Shown here: positions 19,375-28,145 of the stretch, one piece after another
Position numbering within the stretch: position 1 is the first letter of the stretch
Layout of the letters: every line of letters starts with the position of its first letter
Assembly: GCF_000949865.1 (NCBI RefSeq)
Contig: NZ_JWJH01000007.1
Coordinates: 62,001 to 126,000, forward strand
DNA length: 64,000 nt
Source: Rhizobium nepotum 39/7
GTDB lineage: Bacteria; Pseudomonadota; Alphaproteobacteria; Rhizobiales; Rhizobiaceae
Reading direction: 5' to 3'
Notes under the pieces: generated by a model
The model's input: only the letters and a program-made list of their open reading frames with translations
Databases searched by the model: none
Told to the model about the DNA's origin: nothing
Made by a program: the position numbers and the translations under genes

Positions 19375-20504
19375 CGACTGAGACGCCCATCCTGCAATTC
19401 GGCACCAGCCGCTTTCTTCTGGCGCATGCGGATCTGTTTATTTCGCAAGCGCTGGATAAGGGCGAAGCCCTTGGGCGCATCGCCATCGTCCAGACGACCG
19501 GCAATGCGAAAAGCCTGAAGCGCGTAGCAGCGCTGAACGGCGGCGCGCCCTATCCGGTGTGCATTCGCGGCATTCGCGACGGGCAAGAGGTGGACGAGGA
19601 AATTCCGGGCAAGGCTGTCGCTTTGGCGCTGACGGCTGCTGCGGACTGGGCCGAGGTTCGGCGCATCGCCTGCGTGGCCGAGGTCATTCTCTCCAATACG
19701 GGCGATCGCGGTTATGAGCTGGATTCGTCCGACGGTCCCGACCTGGCGGCGGATTTCAGCCTCGTGCCGAAGAGTTTCCCGGCCAAGCTCTGCATGTTAC
19801 TGCTGGAACGTTTTCAGACCAATCCGGAAGCGCCCCTCTCGATCTTCCCCTGCGAGCTTGTTCCGCGCAATGGCGACCGATTGAAGGAAGTCATTCGCCA
19901 GCTTGCCGACGGGTGGCAGCTGCCTGCGGGTTTCGGCTTCTATCTGAATGAAAAATGCCGTTTCGCCAATAGTCTGGTGGATCGCATCGTCTCCGAGCCG
20001 ATCGATCCGGTCGGTGCGGTTGCCGAACCCTATGCGCTCTGGGCAATCGAGAGGCAGGAAGGTCTCGTTCTTCCGTGCACCCACCCGGCAATAGTGCTGA
20101 CGGATGATCTCGACCACTACGAAAAGCTGAAGCTGTTCCTGCTCAATCTCGGCCATTCCTATCTGGCAGAGCGCTGGTTGCAGGATGCCCGTGCGAAAGA
20201 CGAGACGGTGCGGCAGGCAATGGCCGATGGTGCTCTCGTCGCGGATATGGAAACGCTCTGGCGTGATGAGGTTCTGCCAGTTTTTGCTGCGGAAGGCATG
20301 GGGAGCGAGGCACAAGTCTATATTCATGCGGTGCGGGAGCGTTTCATGAACCCGTTTCTCGCGCATCGGCTCGCCGACATTGCCGGCAATCACGACGAAA
20401 AGAAACGCCGCCGTTTTGTCCCGGTCATCGCTGCGGCGGAACGTCTGGGATTGAATTTGCCGCAGCAGAAATTGCGTGCGGCGCTCGCCACCATCAAGCA
20501 ATAA
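19371..20504 (+). CDS. UxaB-like tagaturonate reductase (mannitol dehydrogenase family)
   Basis: A 377-residue long-chain polyol dehydrogenase of the mannitol dehydrogenase family. The N-terminal NAD-binding half contains FGTSRFLLAHADLFI and ILSNTGDRGYEL; the C-terminal half contains the active-site region FYLNEKCRFANSLVDRIV and the lysine/histidine helix YEKLKLFLLNLGHSYLAE. Tagaturonate reductase converts D-tagaturonate to D-altronate with NADH. It overlaps the zinc dehydrogenase gene by 4 bases and is shorter than E. coli UxaB (about 480 residues), as is common for alphaproteobacterial members. D-altronate would then be the substrate for the UxaA-like enzyme on the other strand. Confidence 0.83.
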   Translation: MTTETPILQFGTSRFLLAHADLFISQALDKGEALGRIAIVQTTGNAKSLKRVAALNGGAPYPVCIRGIRDGQEVDEEIPGKAVALALTAAADWAEVRRIACVAEVILSNTGDRGYELDSSDGPDLAADFSLVPKSFPAKLCMLLLERFQTNPEAPLSIFPCELVPRNGDRLKEVIRQLADGWQLPAGFGFYLNEKCRFANSLVDRIVSEPIDPVGAVAEPYALWAIERQEGLVLPCTHPAIVLTDDLDHYEKLKLFLLNLGHSYLAERWLQDARAKDETVRQAMADGALVADMETLWRDEVLPVFAAEGMGSEAQVYIHAVRERFMNPFLAHRLADIAGNHDEKKRRRFVPVIAAAERLGLNLPQQKLRAALATIKQ

Positions 20505-20515
20505 CGGAGTTTTTC

Positions 20516-20845
20516 ATGCAGCGCATGGGCATGGTCATCGGTGTCAAGCCGGAAATGATCGCAGAATATAAAAGGCTGCACGCCGCCGTCTGGCCTGAGG
20601 TTCTGGCGCTTATCAGCGACTGCAACATCCGCAATTACACGATCTTCCTGCGTGAGCCGGAAAATCTGCTGTTCGGATATTGGGAATATCACGGCAGCGA
20701 TTTCAGCGCCGATATGGCGAAGATGGCCGCAAGCCCGAAGAACATGGAATGGTGGTCTTTCACAATACCCTGCCAGCAACCGCTCGAAAGCCGCAAGGAA
20801 GGCGAGTGGTGGGCCATGATGGAAGAAACATTCCACCTCGACTGA
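20516..20845 (+). CDS. L-rhamnose/L-fucose mutarotase family protein (COG3254)
   Basis: A 109-residue dimeric ferredoxin-like fold enzyme that interconverts sugar anomers. The family pattern is clear: MGMVIGVKPE, the catalytic histidine in RLHAAVWPEV, NYTIFLREPENLLFGYWEY and MEWWSFTIPCQQPL. It would supply the right anomer of an L-sugar to the aldo/keto reductase. It lies 11 bases after the UxaB-like gene and 36 bases before the dehydratase gene. L-fucose or L-galactose fits the context better than L-rhamnose, since no rhamnose genes are present. Confidence 0.87.
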   Translation: MQRMGMVIGVKPEMIAEYKRLHAAVWPEVLALISDCNIRNYTIFLREPENLLFGYWEYHGSDFSADMAKMAASPKNMEWWSFTIPCQQPLESRKEGEWWAMMEETFHLD

Positions 20846-20881
20846 ACGATATCCATACACACTGACCGCGAGTGAACGGCC

Positions 20882-22159
20882 ATGACAAAAATTACAGATC
20901 TGCGTGTTTTCGACCTGCGCTTCCCGACCTCCCAGAGCCTTGATGGTTCGGATGCGATGAACCCCGACCCTGATTATTCAGCGGCTTACGTCATTCTAGA
21001 CACTGACGAGCCAGGACTGAAAGGCCACGGGCTGACCTTCACCATCGGCCGTGGCAACGAGATTTGCTGCATGGCCATCGAGGCGATGCGCCATCTGGTG
21101 GTCGGCACCGATCTCGCCACCGTGACCGAGAACCCGGGCAAATACTGGCGGCATCTGACAAGCGACAGCCAGCTGCGCTGGATCGGCCCGGACAAGGGCG
21201 CGATGCATCTTGCCACCGGTGCTGTCGTCAACGCGGTGTGGGACCTACTCGCCAAGAAGGCGGGCAAACCCGTCTGGCAGCTCGTTGCCGATATGACCCC
21301 GGAAGAAATCGCCGACATCGTCGATTACCGTTATCTGACCGATGTGCTGACGAAGGACGATGCGCTCGCGATCCTCAAAAAAGCCGAAAGCGGCAAAAAG
21401 GAACGCGTCGAGACGCTGAAGAACGAAGGCTATGCCTGCTATACCACGTCCGCAGGCTGGCTCGGTTATGACGACGCCAAGCTGCGTCGCCTTTGCCAGG
21501 AAGCGATCGATGCAGGTTTCAACCATGTGAAGATGAAGGTCGGCCGCGATCTGGAAGACGATATCCGCCGTCTCACCATCGCCCGCGAGGTGATCGGTCC
21601 CGACCGTTATCTGATGATCGACGCCAATCAGGTGTGGGAAGTGGATCAGGCGATCGACTGGGTCAAGAAGCTGGCCTTCGCCAACCCCTTCTTCATCGAA
21701 GAGCCGACCAGCCCCGACGATATTGCCGGCCATCGCAAGATCCGCGCGGCTATCGGCTCCGTGAAGGTGGCGACCGGCGAAATGTGCCAGAACCGCATCA
21801 TGTTCAAGCAGTTCATCGCCGAAGGCGCGATCGATGTGGTGCAGATCGACAGCTGCCGCATGGGCGGCCTGAACGAAGTGCTGGCGGTTCTGCTGATTGC
21901 CGCCAAATACGGCCTGCCGGTCTGGCCGCATGCCGGTGGCGTCGGCCTTTGCGAATATGTGCAGCATCTGTCGATGATCGACTACCTGGTGGTTTCCGGC
22001 ACCAAGGAAGGCCGCGTGATCGAATATGTCGACCATCTGCACGAACACTTCATCGAGCCTTGCGATATCCGCAATGCCGCTTACATGCCGCCGAAGTTGC
22101 CGGGTTTCTCCATCGAAATGAAGCCGGAGTCGATCGAGACCTACACCTTCGAGGAATGA
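20882..22159 (+). CDS. L-fuconate dehydratase (enolase superfamily, mandelate racemase group)
   Basis: A 425-residue enolase-superfamily enzyme. Catalytic residues line up with characterised L-fuconate dehydratase with almost the same numbering: the KMK pair at Lys217/Lys219, metal ligands Asp247, Glu273 and Glu300, and the Asp323-His350 dyad (QIDSCRMGG, WPHAGGVGLCEY). The known reaction is L-fuconate to 2-keto-3-deoxy-L-fuconate; relatives also accept L-galactonate and D-altronate. It ends the catabolic operon and its last 19 bases overlap the convergent cobC. The later enzymes for 2-keto-3-deoxy-L-fuconate are not in the window. Confidence 0.9.
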   Translation: MTKITDLRVFDLRFPTSQSLDGSDAMNPDPDYSAAYVILDTDEPGLKGHGLTFTIGRGNEICCMAIEAMRHLVVGTDLATVTENPGKYWRHLTSDSQLRWIGPDKGAMHLATGAVVNAVWDLLAKKAGKPVWQLVADMTPEEIADIVDYRYLTDVLTKDDALAILKKAESGKKERVETLKNEGYACYTTSAGWLGYDDAKLRRLCQEAIDAGFNHVKMKVGRDLEDDIRRLTIAREVIGPDRYLMIDANQVWEVDQAIDWVKKLAFANPFFIEEPTSPDDIAGHRKIRAAIGSVKVATGEMCQNRIMFKQFIAEGAIDVVQIDSCRMGGLNEVLAVLLIAAKYGLPVWPHAGGVGLCEYVQHLSMIDYLVVSGTKEGRVIEYVDHLHEHFIEPCDIRNAAYMPPKLPGFSIEMKPESIETYTFEE

Positions 22160-23187
22160 ACAAAGGATGACAGCGCTTCTTCGAGGCGCTGCCAGTCCTC
22201 TTCGCCAGCGGGAAGGCCGAAACGCATGTCGTTCGGCCTTTCATCAAAAATGCGCACCAGAATACCATGCCGACCGAGGTGATCGAACAGTCCGGCGGCG
22301 CGGTGGTCTCGCACCAGGGTAAACAGGCTCGTGCCGCCCGCAATCGCCAGTCCCGCTTTTTCCAGCAGGTCGTTCATGCGTCGCGCTTCTTCCGCAAGCC
22401 GGAGACGCATGAATGATTGCCACTCTCTGTCCGCCAGAGCCTGCGTCGCGATATGCAGCGCCGGGCCGGAAACCGCCCACGGCCCAAGCCTCGCCTCCAG
22501 TTCCGCAGCGATGTCGGGATGCGCAATTGCAAAACCCAACCGAACGCCCGCCATACCGTAAAACTTGCCGAAGGATCGCAGGACGACCAGTGCATCCTGA
22601 CCGGCAGCATTCGCAAGGCTTTCAGCGCCTCCCGTTTCGATAAAGGCTTCGTCCACGACGAGCAGGCCGCCTCTACGGCGCATGGCCTCGGCCAGCGACA
22701 CTAAAGCTTTGCGATCCGTGACGCGGCCATCGGGGTTATTGGGATTGACCACGACTGCATAGTCGTGAGCCGACAGATCACTGATGTTTTCTACCTCGGT
22801 CACTGTCAGTCCGGCCATGCGGGCGGTTCGGGCGTGTTCCGCATAGGCGGGGGAGAGCACCGCACCGCTTTTTGCGCCACGTTCGAGCGCGATGCGAGCC
22901 AGCAATGGCATCAGCATCTGCGTGCCGGGGGATAGCGTTATATGTCGGAGGGATGGTGCGCCGAAACTTGTGGCGGCGAGCCGTTTCAACTCTTCGGCGT
23001 CATCAGGCTCCGGCAGGCGGGCAAATGCACTGGCGGGAACGGGCGAATGCGGGTAGGAGTGCGGATTGATCCCGGTCGAAAGGTCGATCCAAGGTTCCGG
23101 CACTTCAGGAAACATCAGGCGCGCCTTGCCGAGATTGCCGCCGTGACGGATCGCAGCCTGCGCCTTTTCTGGTACTGTTTCGCCCAT
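22141..23187 (-). CDS. cobC: threonine-phosphate decarboxylase CobC (CobD in the Salmonella scheme)
   Basis: PLP-dependent class I/II aminotransferase-fold protein that makes the (R)-1-amino-2-propanol phosphate side arm of cobalamin. Landmarks are DLSTGINPH near the N-terminus, VVNPNNPDGR, and the PLP lysine in RSFGKFYGMAGVRLGFA. Starting at ATG 23185-23187 gives 348 residues, close to family length; an upstream ATG at 23220 would add 11. With the chosen start, its codon overlaps the divergent cobD ATG within one CATG. The 3' end overlaps the fuconate dehydratase gene tail to tail by 19 bases. Confidence 0.9.
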   Translation of the reverse strand: MGETVPEKAQAAIRHGGNLGKARLMFPEVPEPWIDLSTGINPHSYPHSPVPASAFARLPEPDDAEELKRLAATSFGAPSLRHITLSPGTQMLMPLLARIALERGAKSGAVLSPAYAEHARTARMAGLTVTEVENISDLSAHDYAVVVNPNNPDGRVTDRKALVSLAEAMRRRGGLLVVDEAFIETGGAESLANAAGQDALVVLRSFGKFYGMAGVRLGFAIAHPDIAAELEARLGPWAVSGPALHIATQALADREWQSFMRLRLAEEARRMNDLLEKAGLAIAGGTSLFTLVRDHRAAGLFDHLGRHGILVRIFDERPNDMRFGLPAGEEDWQRLEEALSSFVHSSKV

Positions 23188-24151
23188 GTTCTTTGCTCTC
23201 GCTTTCCTGTCGCTCGTCATCGAACGCCTGACCGGTTATCCGGACTGGCTGTATAAGCGCATTGGCCATCCCGTCACCTGGATCGGATCGCTTATCGCGC
23301 TGCTGGATAAAAAATGGAACCGGGAGAGTGCGTCATTTTCGCAGCGAAAGGCGGCAGGCGTGACAGCGCTGGCGGTTTTTGTGGGACTGACGGTGTTTCT
23401 CGCGTGGTTCGCGCAATCGGTTCTGCTCCTCTTCCCCTTCGGTCTGTTGCTTGTTGCGGTGCTCGGCGCGTCACTTCCGGCGCAAAAAAGTCTGGAACAG
23501 CATGTGGAGGCCGTCGCCATCGCGCTGGAGCGCGACGGGGCGGAAGGTGGCCGCAAGGCGGTTTCGATGATCGTCGGGCGTGATCCGCAGGCGTTGGACG
23601 AGGCGGCGATCTGCCGGGCGGCGATCGAAAGTCTGGCCGAGAATTTTTCCGACGGCATCGTCGCCCCTTCCCTGTGGCTTGGTCTTTTGGGGCTGTCGGG
23701 CGGTGCGGGTTACAAGGCGATCAATACGGCCGACAGCATGATCGGCCATCGCTCGCCACGCCATGAGGCCTTCGGTTGGGCGTCGGCCCGGCTGGACGAT
23801 CTGGTCAATCTACCGGCCTCGAGGCTCAGCGGTGGTCTTTTCGTGGTCGCCGCGCTTTTTGTGAAAGGCGCTTCGCCGAGTGGGGCCATTGCCGCGATAC
23901 GTCGCGATGCGCGTCATCACCGCTCCCCAAATGCGGGTTGGCCGGAAGCGGCGTTGGCTGGCGCACTTGGCTTCGCGCTTGCCGGGCCGCGCTCCTATGG
24001 CGGGCAGATGATCGAGGCCCGCTTCATGGGCGAAGGGGGAAGATCGGCGCTGGTCGCCGGGGATATCCGCACGGCGCTCCGGCTGGCGCGCATTGCGGAC
24101 CTGTTGTTGATCGGCCTGTTCGGGTTGCTGGCGATGCTTATCGCGCTATAG
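23186..24151 (+). CDS. cobD: adenosylcobinamide-phosphate synthase CobD (CbiB)
   Basis: Integral membrane protein of 321 residues that attaches aminopropanol (phosphate) to adenosylcobyric acid. It opens with a hydrophobic segment, followed by the family patterns [34 protein letters not shown] and [15 protein letters not shown]. It has four or five membrane segments. No clear ribosome binding site precedes the ATG at 23186, which shares CATG with the divergent cobC. The last 14 bases overlap the 3' end of cobQ. Confidence 0.92.
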   Translation: MFFALAFLSLVIERLTGYPDWLYKRIGHPVTWIGSLIALLDKKWNRESASFSQRKAAGVTALAVFVGLTVFLAWFAQSVLLLFPFGLLLVAVLGASLPAQKSLEQHVEAVAIALERDGAEGGRKAVSMIVGRDPQALDEAAICRAAIESLAENFSDGIVAPSLWLGLLGLSGGAGYKAINTADSMIGHRSPRHEAFGWASARLDDLVNLPASRLSGGLFVVAALFVKGASPSGAIAAIRRDARHHRSPNAGWPEAALAGALGFALAGPRSYGGQMIEARFMGEGGRSALVAGDIRTALRLARIADLLLIGLFGLLAMLIAL

Positions 24152-25595
24152 AAAGCAGCCTGTCGAGGTCGAGATGGCTCTCCATATGCGCTGCGAGGCG
24201 GTCAAGAACGGCGTCCACCTGTGCATCGTAGTTCAATTCTGTGCCCTGCCCGCCAAGCCGCTCCAACCATGCACTGCGCTGGCGGTCATCCGCGAAAAGA
24301 CCGTGGATATAGGTGCCGAAGATGCGGCCATCAGGCGAGATAGTTCCGTCTGCGTGTCCGTCGATGGTCGAAAAAGGAATGCCGTCCACCGTGCTTTTGG
24401 TTTCTCCGACATGCATTTCATAGCCGGATAAAGGAATTCCGTCGAAACTTCTACCCTGCACGGAAACAAGCCTCTTATCGCCGGTCAAAACCGTCGTCAC
24501 ATCCAGCAGGCCAAGCCCATCGACCGTCGCTGGCGGCCCTTCGATGCCGTCAGGATCGGCAACGGTTTTCCCCAGCATCTGGTATCCACCGCAGAGGCCG
24601 AGAACGTAGCCGCCACGTCTTACATGCGCCTTGATATCGATGTCGAGACCCGCATTTTTCAGCACGGCGAGATCGGCAATGGTGGATTTCGAACCGCAAA
24701 GCAGAACCAGCCTGCAATCGGCGGGAATGGTGTCGCCCGGCCGCACGCGGATCAGTTCCACATCCGGCTCCATGTCGAGGGGATCGAGATCGTCGAAATT
24801 GGAAATATGCGGCAGGATCGGCACGGCGATGCGGATTTTCGCGCCGGATTTTTTTTGCGCTGGGCCGGAAAGCCCGAGAGCATCCTCCGCCGGCAGTTTC
24901 GCGGCATCGGAAAAATGCGGCAGAAGTCCGATGGAGGTCCAGCCGGTCTTTTCCGCAATCATCCGCATGCCCTCCGAAAACAGCGCAGCATCGCCGCGAA
25001 AGCGGTTGACGATGAAACCTTCTATCATCGCGGCATCGTCGGGATCGAGCACAGTCTTGGTGCCGACGAGGCTGGCGATGACACCGCCCCGATCTATGTC
25101 GCCGATCAGGATCACGGGCGCATCGGCTGCGCGGGCGAAACCCATATTGGCGATGTCGTTGGCGCGCAGGTTGATTTCGGAAGCACTGCCCGCCCCTTCC
25201 ACCAGCACCAGATCGGCCTGTTTTTTCAGGTATTCGAAGCTTTCCAGCACGCGCGGCATCAGTCCGGCCTTCATGTGCTGATAATCGGCAGCTTTCGCGT
25301 TGCAGAGAATTTTCCCCTGAACCACCACCTGAGCGCCGGTTTCGCTCTGCGGCTTCAGGAGCACAGGGTTCATATGAACCGAGAGCGGCACGCCCGCTGC
25401 CCGCGCCTGCAGCGCCTGCGCCCGGCCGATCTCGCCGCCATCGGCGGTGACGGCTGCATTGTTCGACATGTTCTGCGGCTTGAACGGCATGACGGACAGG
25501 CCACGCCTGACGAAAGCGCGGGCAAGGCCGGCCACCATCAGCGATTTGCCGACATCCGAGCCGGTCCCCTGAAACATCAGCACGCGTGCAGTCAT
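24138..25595 (-). CDS. cobQ: cobyric acid synthase CobQ
   Basis: A 485-residue glutamine-dependent amidotransferase that amidates four side chains of adenosylcobyrinic acid a,c-diamide. The N-terminal dethiobiotin-synthetase-like domain has the P-loop GTGSDVGKS at residues 11-19. The C-terminal class I glutaminase domain has the cysteine in [11 protein letters not shown] and a late histidine in TYIHGLF. The ATG at 25593-25595 follows the cobO stop by one base, so the two are translated together. It converges on cobD with a 14-base overlap. Confidence 0.95.
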   Translation of the reverse strand: MTARVLMFQGTGSDVGKSLMVAGLARAFVRRGLSVMPFKPQNMSNNAAVTADGGEIGRAQALQARAAGVPLSVHMNPVLLKPQSETGAQVVVQGKILCNAKAADYQHMKAGLMPRVLESFEYLKKQADLVLVEGAGSASEINLRANDIANMGFARAADAPVILIGDIDRGGVIASLVGTKTVLDPDDAAMIEGFIVNRFRGDAALFSEGMRMIAEKTGWTSIGLLPHFSDAAKLPAEDALGLSGPAQKKSGAKIRIAVPILPHISNFDDLDPLDMEPDVELIRVRPGDTIPADCRLVLLCGSKSTIADLAVLKNAGLDIDIKAHVRRGGYVLGLCGGYQMLGKTVADPDGIEGPPATVDGLGLLDVTTVLTGDKRLVSVQGRSFDGIPLSGYEMHVGETKSTVDGIPFSTIDGHADGTISPDGRIFGTYIHGLFADDRQRSAWLERLGGQGTELNYDAQVDAVLDRLAAHMESHLDLDRLLSIAR

Positions 25596-25596
25596 G

Positions 25597-26214
25597 TCAG
25601 AATTCTATCCCCGCCTGCGCTTTCACGCCCGCCTTGAAGTGATGTTTGACGAGGGTCATTTCGGTCACCATGTCGGCAGCGTCGATCATCGGTTGCTTGG
25701 CGTTGCGGCCGGTGACGATGACATGCAGATCGGGCCGACGGCTGGAGAGCGTTTCGACGACCTCTTCCAGTGGCAGGTAATCGTAGCGCAGCGCGATGTT
25801 CAATTCATCGAGGATCAACAGGCCGATCGTCTCGTCGGCCATCAGGGTTTTGGCTTCTTCCCAGGCCTTTGCGGCTGCCGCGACATCGCGTGTCAGATCC
25901 TGCGTGTCCCAGGTGAAACCCTCACCCATGGTACGCCATTCCACCTTGTCGCCAAACAGGGTCAGAGCCTGTTGTTCGCCGGTCGACCATGCGCCCTTGA
26001 TGAATTGCACCACGCCGACCCGCCGCCCGGTGCCGAGCATGCGCAAAGCGAGGCCGAAAGCGGCCGTGGATTTGCCTTTGCCGGGGCCGGTATTGATCAT
26101 CAGCAGACCTTTTTCGATGGTCTTTTCCGCAACTTCGGCATCCTGGGCCGTCTTGCGATTGACCATTTTCTGCCGGTGGCGTTCGGCTTCGCTCTCGCTG
26201 ATATCGCGTGTCAT
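25597..26214 (-). CDS. cobO: cob(I)yrinic acid a,c-diamide adenosyltransferase CobO (BtuR family)
   Basis: ATP:corrinoid adenosyltransferase that forms the Co-adenosyl bond. The P-loop is GPGKGKST, followed by VVQFIKGAW and the ILDELNIAL Walker B region. The ATG at 26212-26214 gives 205 residues, has AAGGA about 8 bases upstream and matches the family N-terminus ([11 protein letters not shown]). A more distal ATG at 26262 would add 16 unconserved residues. It is first in the minus-strand pair with cobQ. It is divergent from the B12-riboswitch-controlled operon, and I see no second riboswitch for it. Confidence 0.93.
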   Translation of the reverse strand: MTRDISESEAERHRQKMVNRKTAQDAEVAEKTIEKGLLMINTGPGKGKSTAAFGLALRMLGTGRRVGVVQFIKGAWSTGEQQALTLFGDKVEWRTMGEGFTWDTQDLTRDVAAAAKAWEEAKTLMADETIGLLILDELNIALRYDYLPLEEVVETLSSRRPDLHVIVTGRNAKQPMIDAADMVTEMTLVKHHFKAGVKAQAGIEF

Positions 26215-26363
26215 CGCGTTTTCCTTCTCGTCCAGCGGCATGGGGACCGGATGCCCCGCCATTCGGAGCGGCGACTATACCCAATTTGCCGAACCCGGCA
26301 ATGCGCAAGCCGGAGGGCCGCAGCATTGACCCCCACGCCCGTTCAGCCTAAGGGTAGAAGGAC

Positions 26364-26550
26364 TGACGGTCTTTTCCCGGTAACGGGAAAAGCTAAGAGG
26401 GAACACGGTTCCGCCCGATACCGGGTCATTCCGTGGCTGCCCCCGCAACTGTAAGCGGTATGCCCGCACTGTGAGCCACTGGATCAACAGAAAGATCCGG
26501 GAAGGTGGTGCAGGGTGTTTTAAAGCCGCAAGCCAGGAGACCTGCCGTTT
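26364..26550 (+). promoter_or_regulatory. cobalamin (B12) riboswitch
   Basis: The adenosylcobalamin aptamer is recognisable from its conserved pieces in order. These are a P2-type hairpin CTTTTCCCG/CGGGAAAAG (26371-26391), AAGAGGGAACACGGT (26395-26409), GCCCCCGCAACTGTAAGC (26439-26456), a GCCACTGG region near 26474, GGGAAGGTG near 26500, and the B12 box AGCCAGGAGACCTGCC (26531-26546). It precedes the DUF1636-cobW-cobN gene series on the plus strand and should turn it off when cobalamin is plentiful. Confidence 0.95.
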
Positions 26551-26571
26551 CAGGAAAAAACGTCTGCCGGG

Positions 26572-26657
26572 CGGGGTGCTCCGGTCAGTCGGTCGAATTG
26601 ACTGATGGCTACGCCTTTCAGCGTGCCGTTTTCGACATCCGCACCCCGATGAGTTTT
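26572..26657 (+). terminator. likely expression-platform terminator of the B12 riboswitch
   Basis: An 8-bp closing stem CGGGGTGC / GCACCCCG (26572-26579 and 26641-26648) encloses a smaller hairpin (CAGTC/GACTG) and is followed after ATGAG by five T bases. The long loop is unusual for an intrinsic terminator. It lies between the aptamer and the first gene, as expected for a transcriptional on/off switch. Confidence 0.55.
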
Positions 26658-26681
26658 TAAAGGCGCGGAAAGCGAAACGGT

Positions 26682-27107
26682 TTGGATATTACAGCGGCAT
26701 CTTCTTTTCCGAACGGCAAGGCGGAGGGCGAAACGGCTCTCGGCGTGGTGGTTTTTATCTGCCGAAGCTGTCGCGACGACACCGATCCCGATGCGGACCC
26801 GCGCCCTGGCTCCATCCTTGCCGAAGCCGCCATTGTGAAGGCGCAACAATCCGGCATCGATGTTCGCTCCGTCAATTGCCTTGCCAATTGCAAACGCGGC
26901 CTCAGCGCCGTGTTGCGCGGTGCCGACGGCTGGTCCTACATCTTTGGCGGGCTGACGCCCGGCGATGCGGAAGACCTGCTGACCGGCGCGCGAATGCTGG
27001 CCGCTTCCCCCGATGGACTGATGCCCTGGCGCGGCCGCCCCGACACATTGAAGCGCGGCATGGTGGCGCGCATTCCCCCATTCGATTTTACCGAGGAGAG
27101 ATCATGA
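26682..27107 (+). CDS. DUF1636 metal-binding protein associated with CobW
   Basis: A 141-residue protein of family DUF1636. Two cysteine pairs, CRSCRD (around residue 28) and CLANCKRG (around residue 65), resemble a thioredoxin-like 2Fe-2S or metal site. It is the first gene after the B12 riboswitch and overlaps cobW by ATGA. This places it in cobalt handling for corrin insertion, although no reaction is known to me. The start is TTG at 26682 with a modest GGAAAG site upstream; no ATG is available nearby. A short tail MPWRGRPDTLKRG is typical of the family. Confidence 0.8.
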   Translation: MDITAASSFPNGKAEGETALGVVVFICRSCRDDTDPDADPRPGSILAEAAIVKAQQSGIDVRSVNCLANCKRGLSAVLRGADGWSYIFGGLTPGDAEDLLTGARMLAASPDGLMPWRGRPDTLKRGMVARIPPFDFTEERS

Positions 27108-28141
27108 GCACCGTTCTGGACCGCGTTCCCTGCACCATCGTCACCGGCTTTCTGGGGGCTGGAAAAACCACGCTGCTGCGCGGCCTTCTCGAAAAGCTTG
27201 ATGGTAAGCGGCTGGCCATCATCGTCAACGAATTCGGCGATATCGGCATCGATGGCGACATCCTCAAGGGCTGCGGCATCGAAAGCTGCCCGGAGGAAAA
27301 TATCGTCGAACTGGCCAATGGCTGCATCTGCTGCACGGTGGCCGATGATTTCCAGCCCGCGATCGAACAGATCCTCAGCCGCCAGCCGAGGGTGGAGCAT
27401 ATCCTCATCGAGACCTCCGGCCTCGCGCTGCCGAAGCCGCTGGTGCAGGCCTTCCAGTGGCCCGCAATCAAGAGCCGCGTGACGGTAGACGCCGTTGTGG
27501 CCGTTGTGGATGGCGCTGCCCTTGCCGAGGGTCAGGTGGCGCATGACATGGAAGCACTCGCCGCCCAGCGCGCAAACGATGAAGCGCTCGATCACGACGA
27601 TCCGGTCGAGGAGGTTTTCGAAGACCAGATCGCCTGCGCCGACCTCATCGTCCTGACCAAGGCCGATCTTCTGGACAGCGCCGGTCTGGAAAAGGCGAAG
27701 GCTCATATTCTCGAGCATCTGCCAAGGGCGGCAAAGATCGTCGTCGCCTCGAACGGCGCAATCGACCCCGCCGTACTGATCGGCCTCGGCCTTGCGGTGG
27801 AAGAGGATATCGAAAACCGCCGCACCCACCATGATGGCGAGCTTGACCACGAACACGACGATTTCGACAGCTTCGTTATCGATCTGCCGGCTGTGGCCGA
27901 TCCGGAAGCGTTGGCGGCCCGCATTGCCGAGACGGCGGCTGCGGAAAACGTGCTTCGCATCAAGGGTTTCGTTGAGGTCTCCACTAAACCGATGCGTTTG
28001 CAGGTGCAGGCTGTTGGCAGCCGGGTCAACCATTATTACGACCGTCCGTGGGCGGTTGGCGAAGAGCGCCGCAGCCGTCTCGTCGTTATCGGCGAAAAGG
28101 GCCTCAATCGCGAAAAGATCGAACAGATGCTGGCCGCCTGA
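27104..28141 (+). CDS. cobW: CobW, GTP-dependent cobalt chaperone of the COG0523 family
   Basis: A 345-residue G3E GTPase that delivers Co(II) for the aerobic cobaltochelatase. The P-loop GFLGAGKTT is at about residues 15-23, the metal motif GCICC at 73-77 (Cys74, Cys76, Cys77) and NEFG at 42-45. An acidic and histidine-rich segment (HHDGELDHEHDDFD) in the second half is a likely extra metal-binding loop. GAGGAGAG precedes the ATG at 27104, which overlaps the DUF1636 stop. cobN, the chelatase subunit it serves, begins 4 bases after the stop. Confidence 0.94.
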   Translation: MSTVLDRVPCTIVTGFLGAGKTTLLRGLLEKLDGKRLAIIVNEFGDIGIDGDILKGCGIESCPEENIVELANGCICCTVADDFQPAIEQILSRQPRVEHILIETSGLALPKPLVQAFQWPAIKSRVTVDAVVAVVDGAALAEGQVAHDMEALAAQRANDEALDHDDPVEEVFEDQIACADLIVLTKADLLDSAGLEKAKAHILEHLPRAAKIVVASNGAIDPAVLIGLGLAVEEDIENRRTHHDGELDHEHDDFDSFVIDLPAVADPEALAARIAETAAAENVLRIKGFVEVSTKPMRLQVQAVGSRVNHYYDRPWAVGEERRSRLVVIGEKGLNREKIEQMLAA

Positions 28142-28145
28142 CAAG

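Noticed and set aside
16521-20504. Reading the enzyme set as inositol or rhamnose catabolism
   Set aside because: No isomerase, kinase or aldolase of those pathways is present, while the LgoD/UxaB/UxaA-like set fits L-galactonate better.
27792-28145. Upstream extension of cobN to 27792
   Set aside because: The extension overlaps most of the cobW 3' half; ATG 28146 begins the typical CobN N-terminus 4 bases after the cobW stop.
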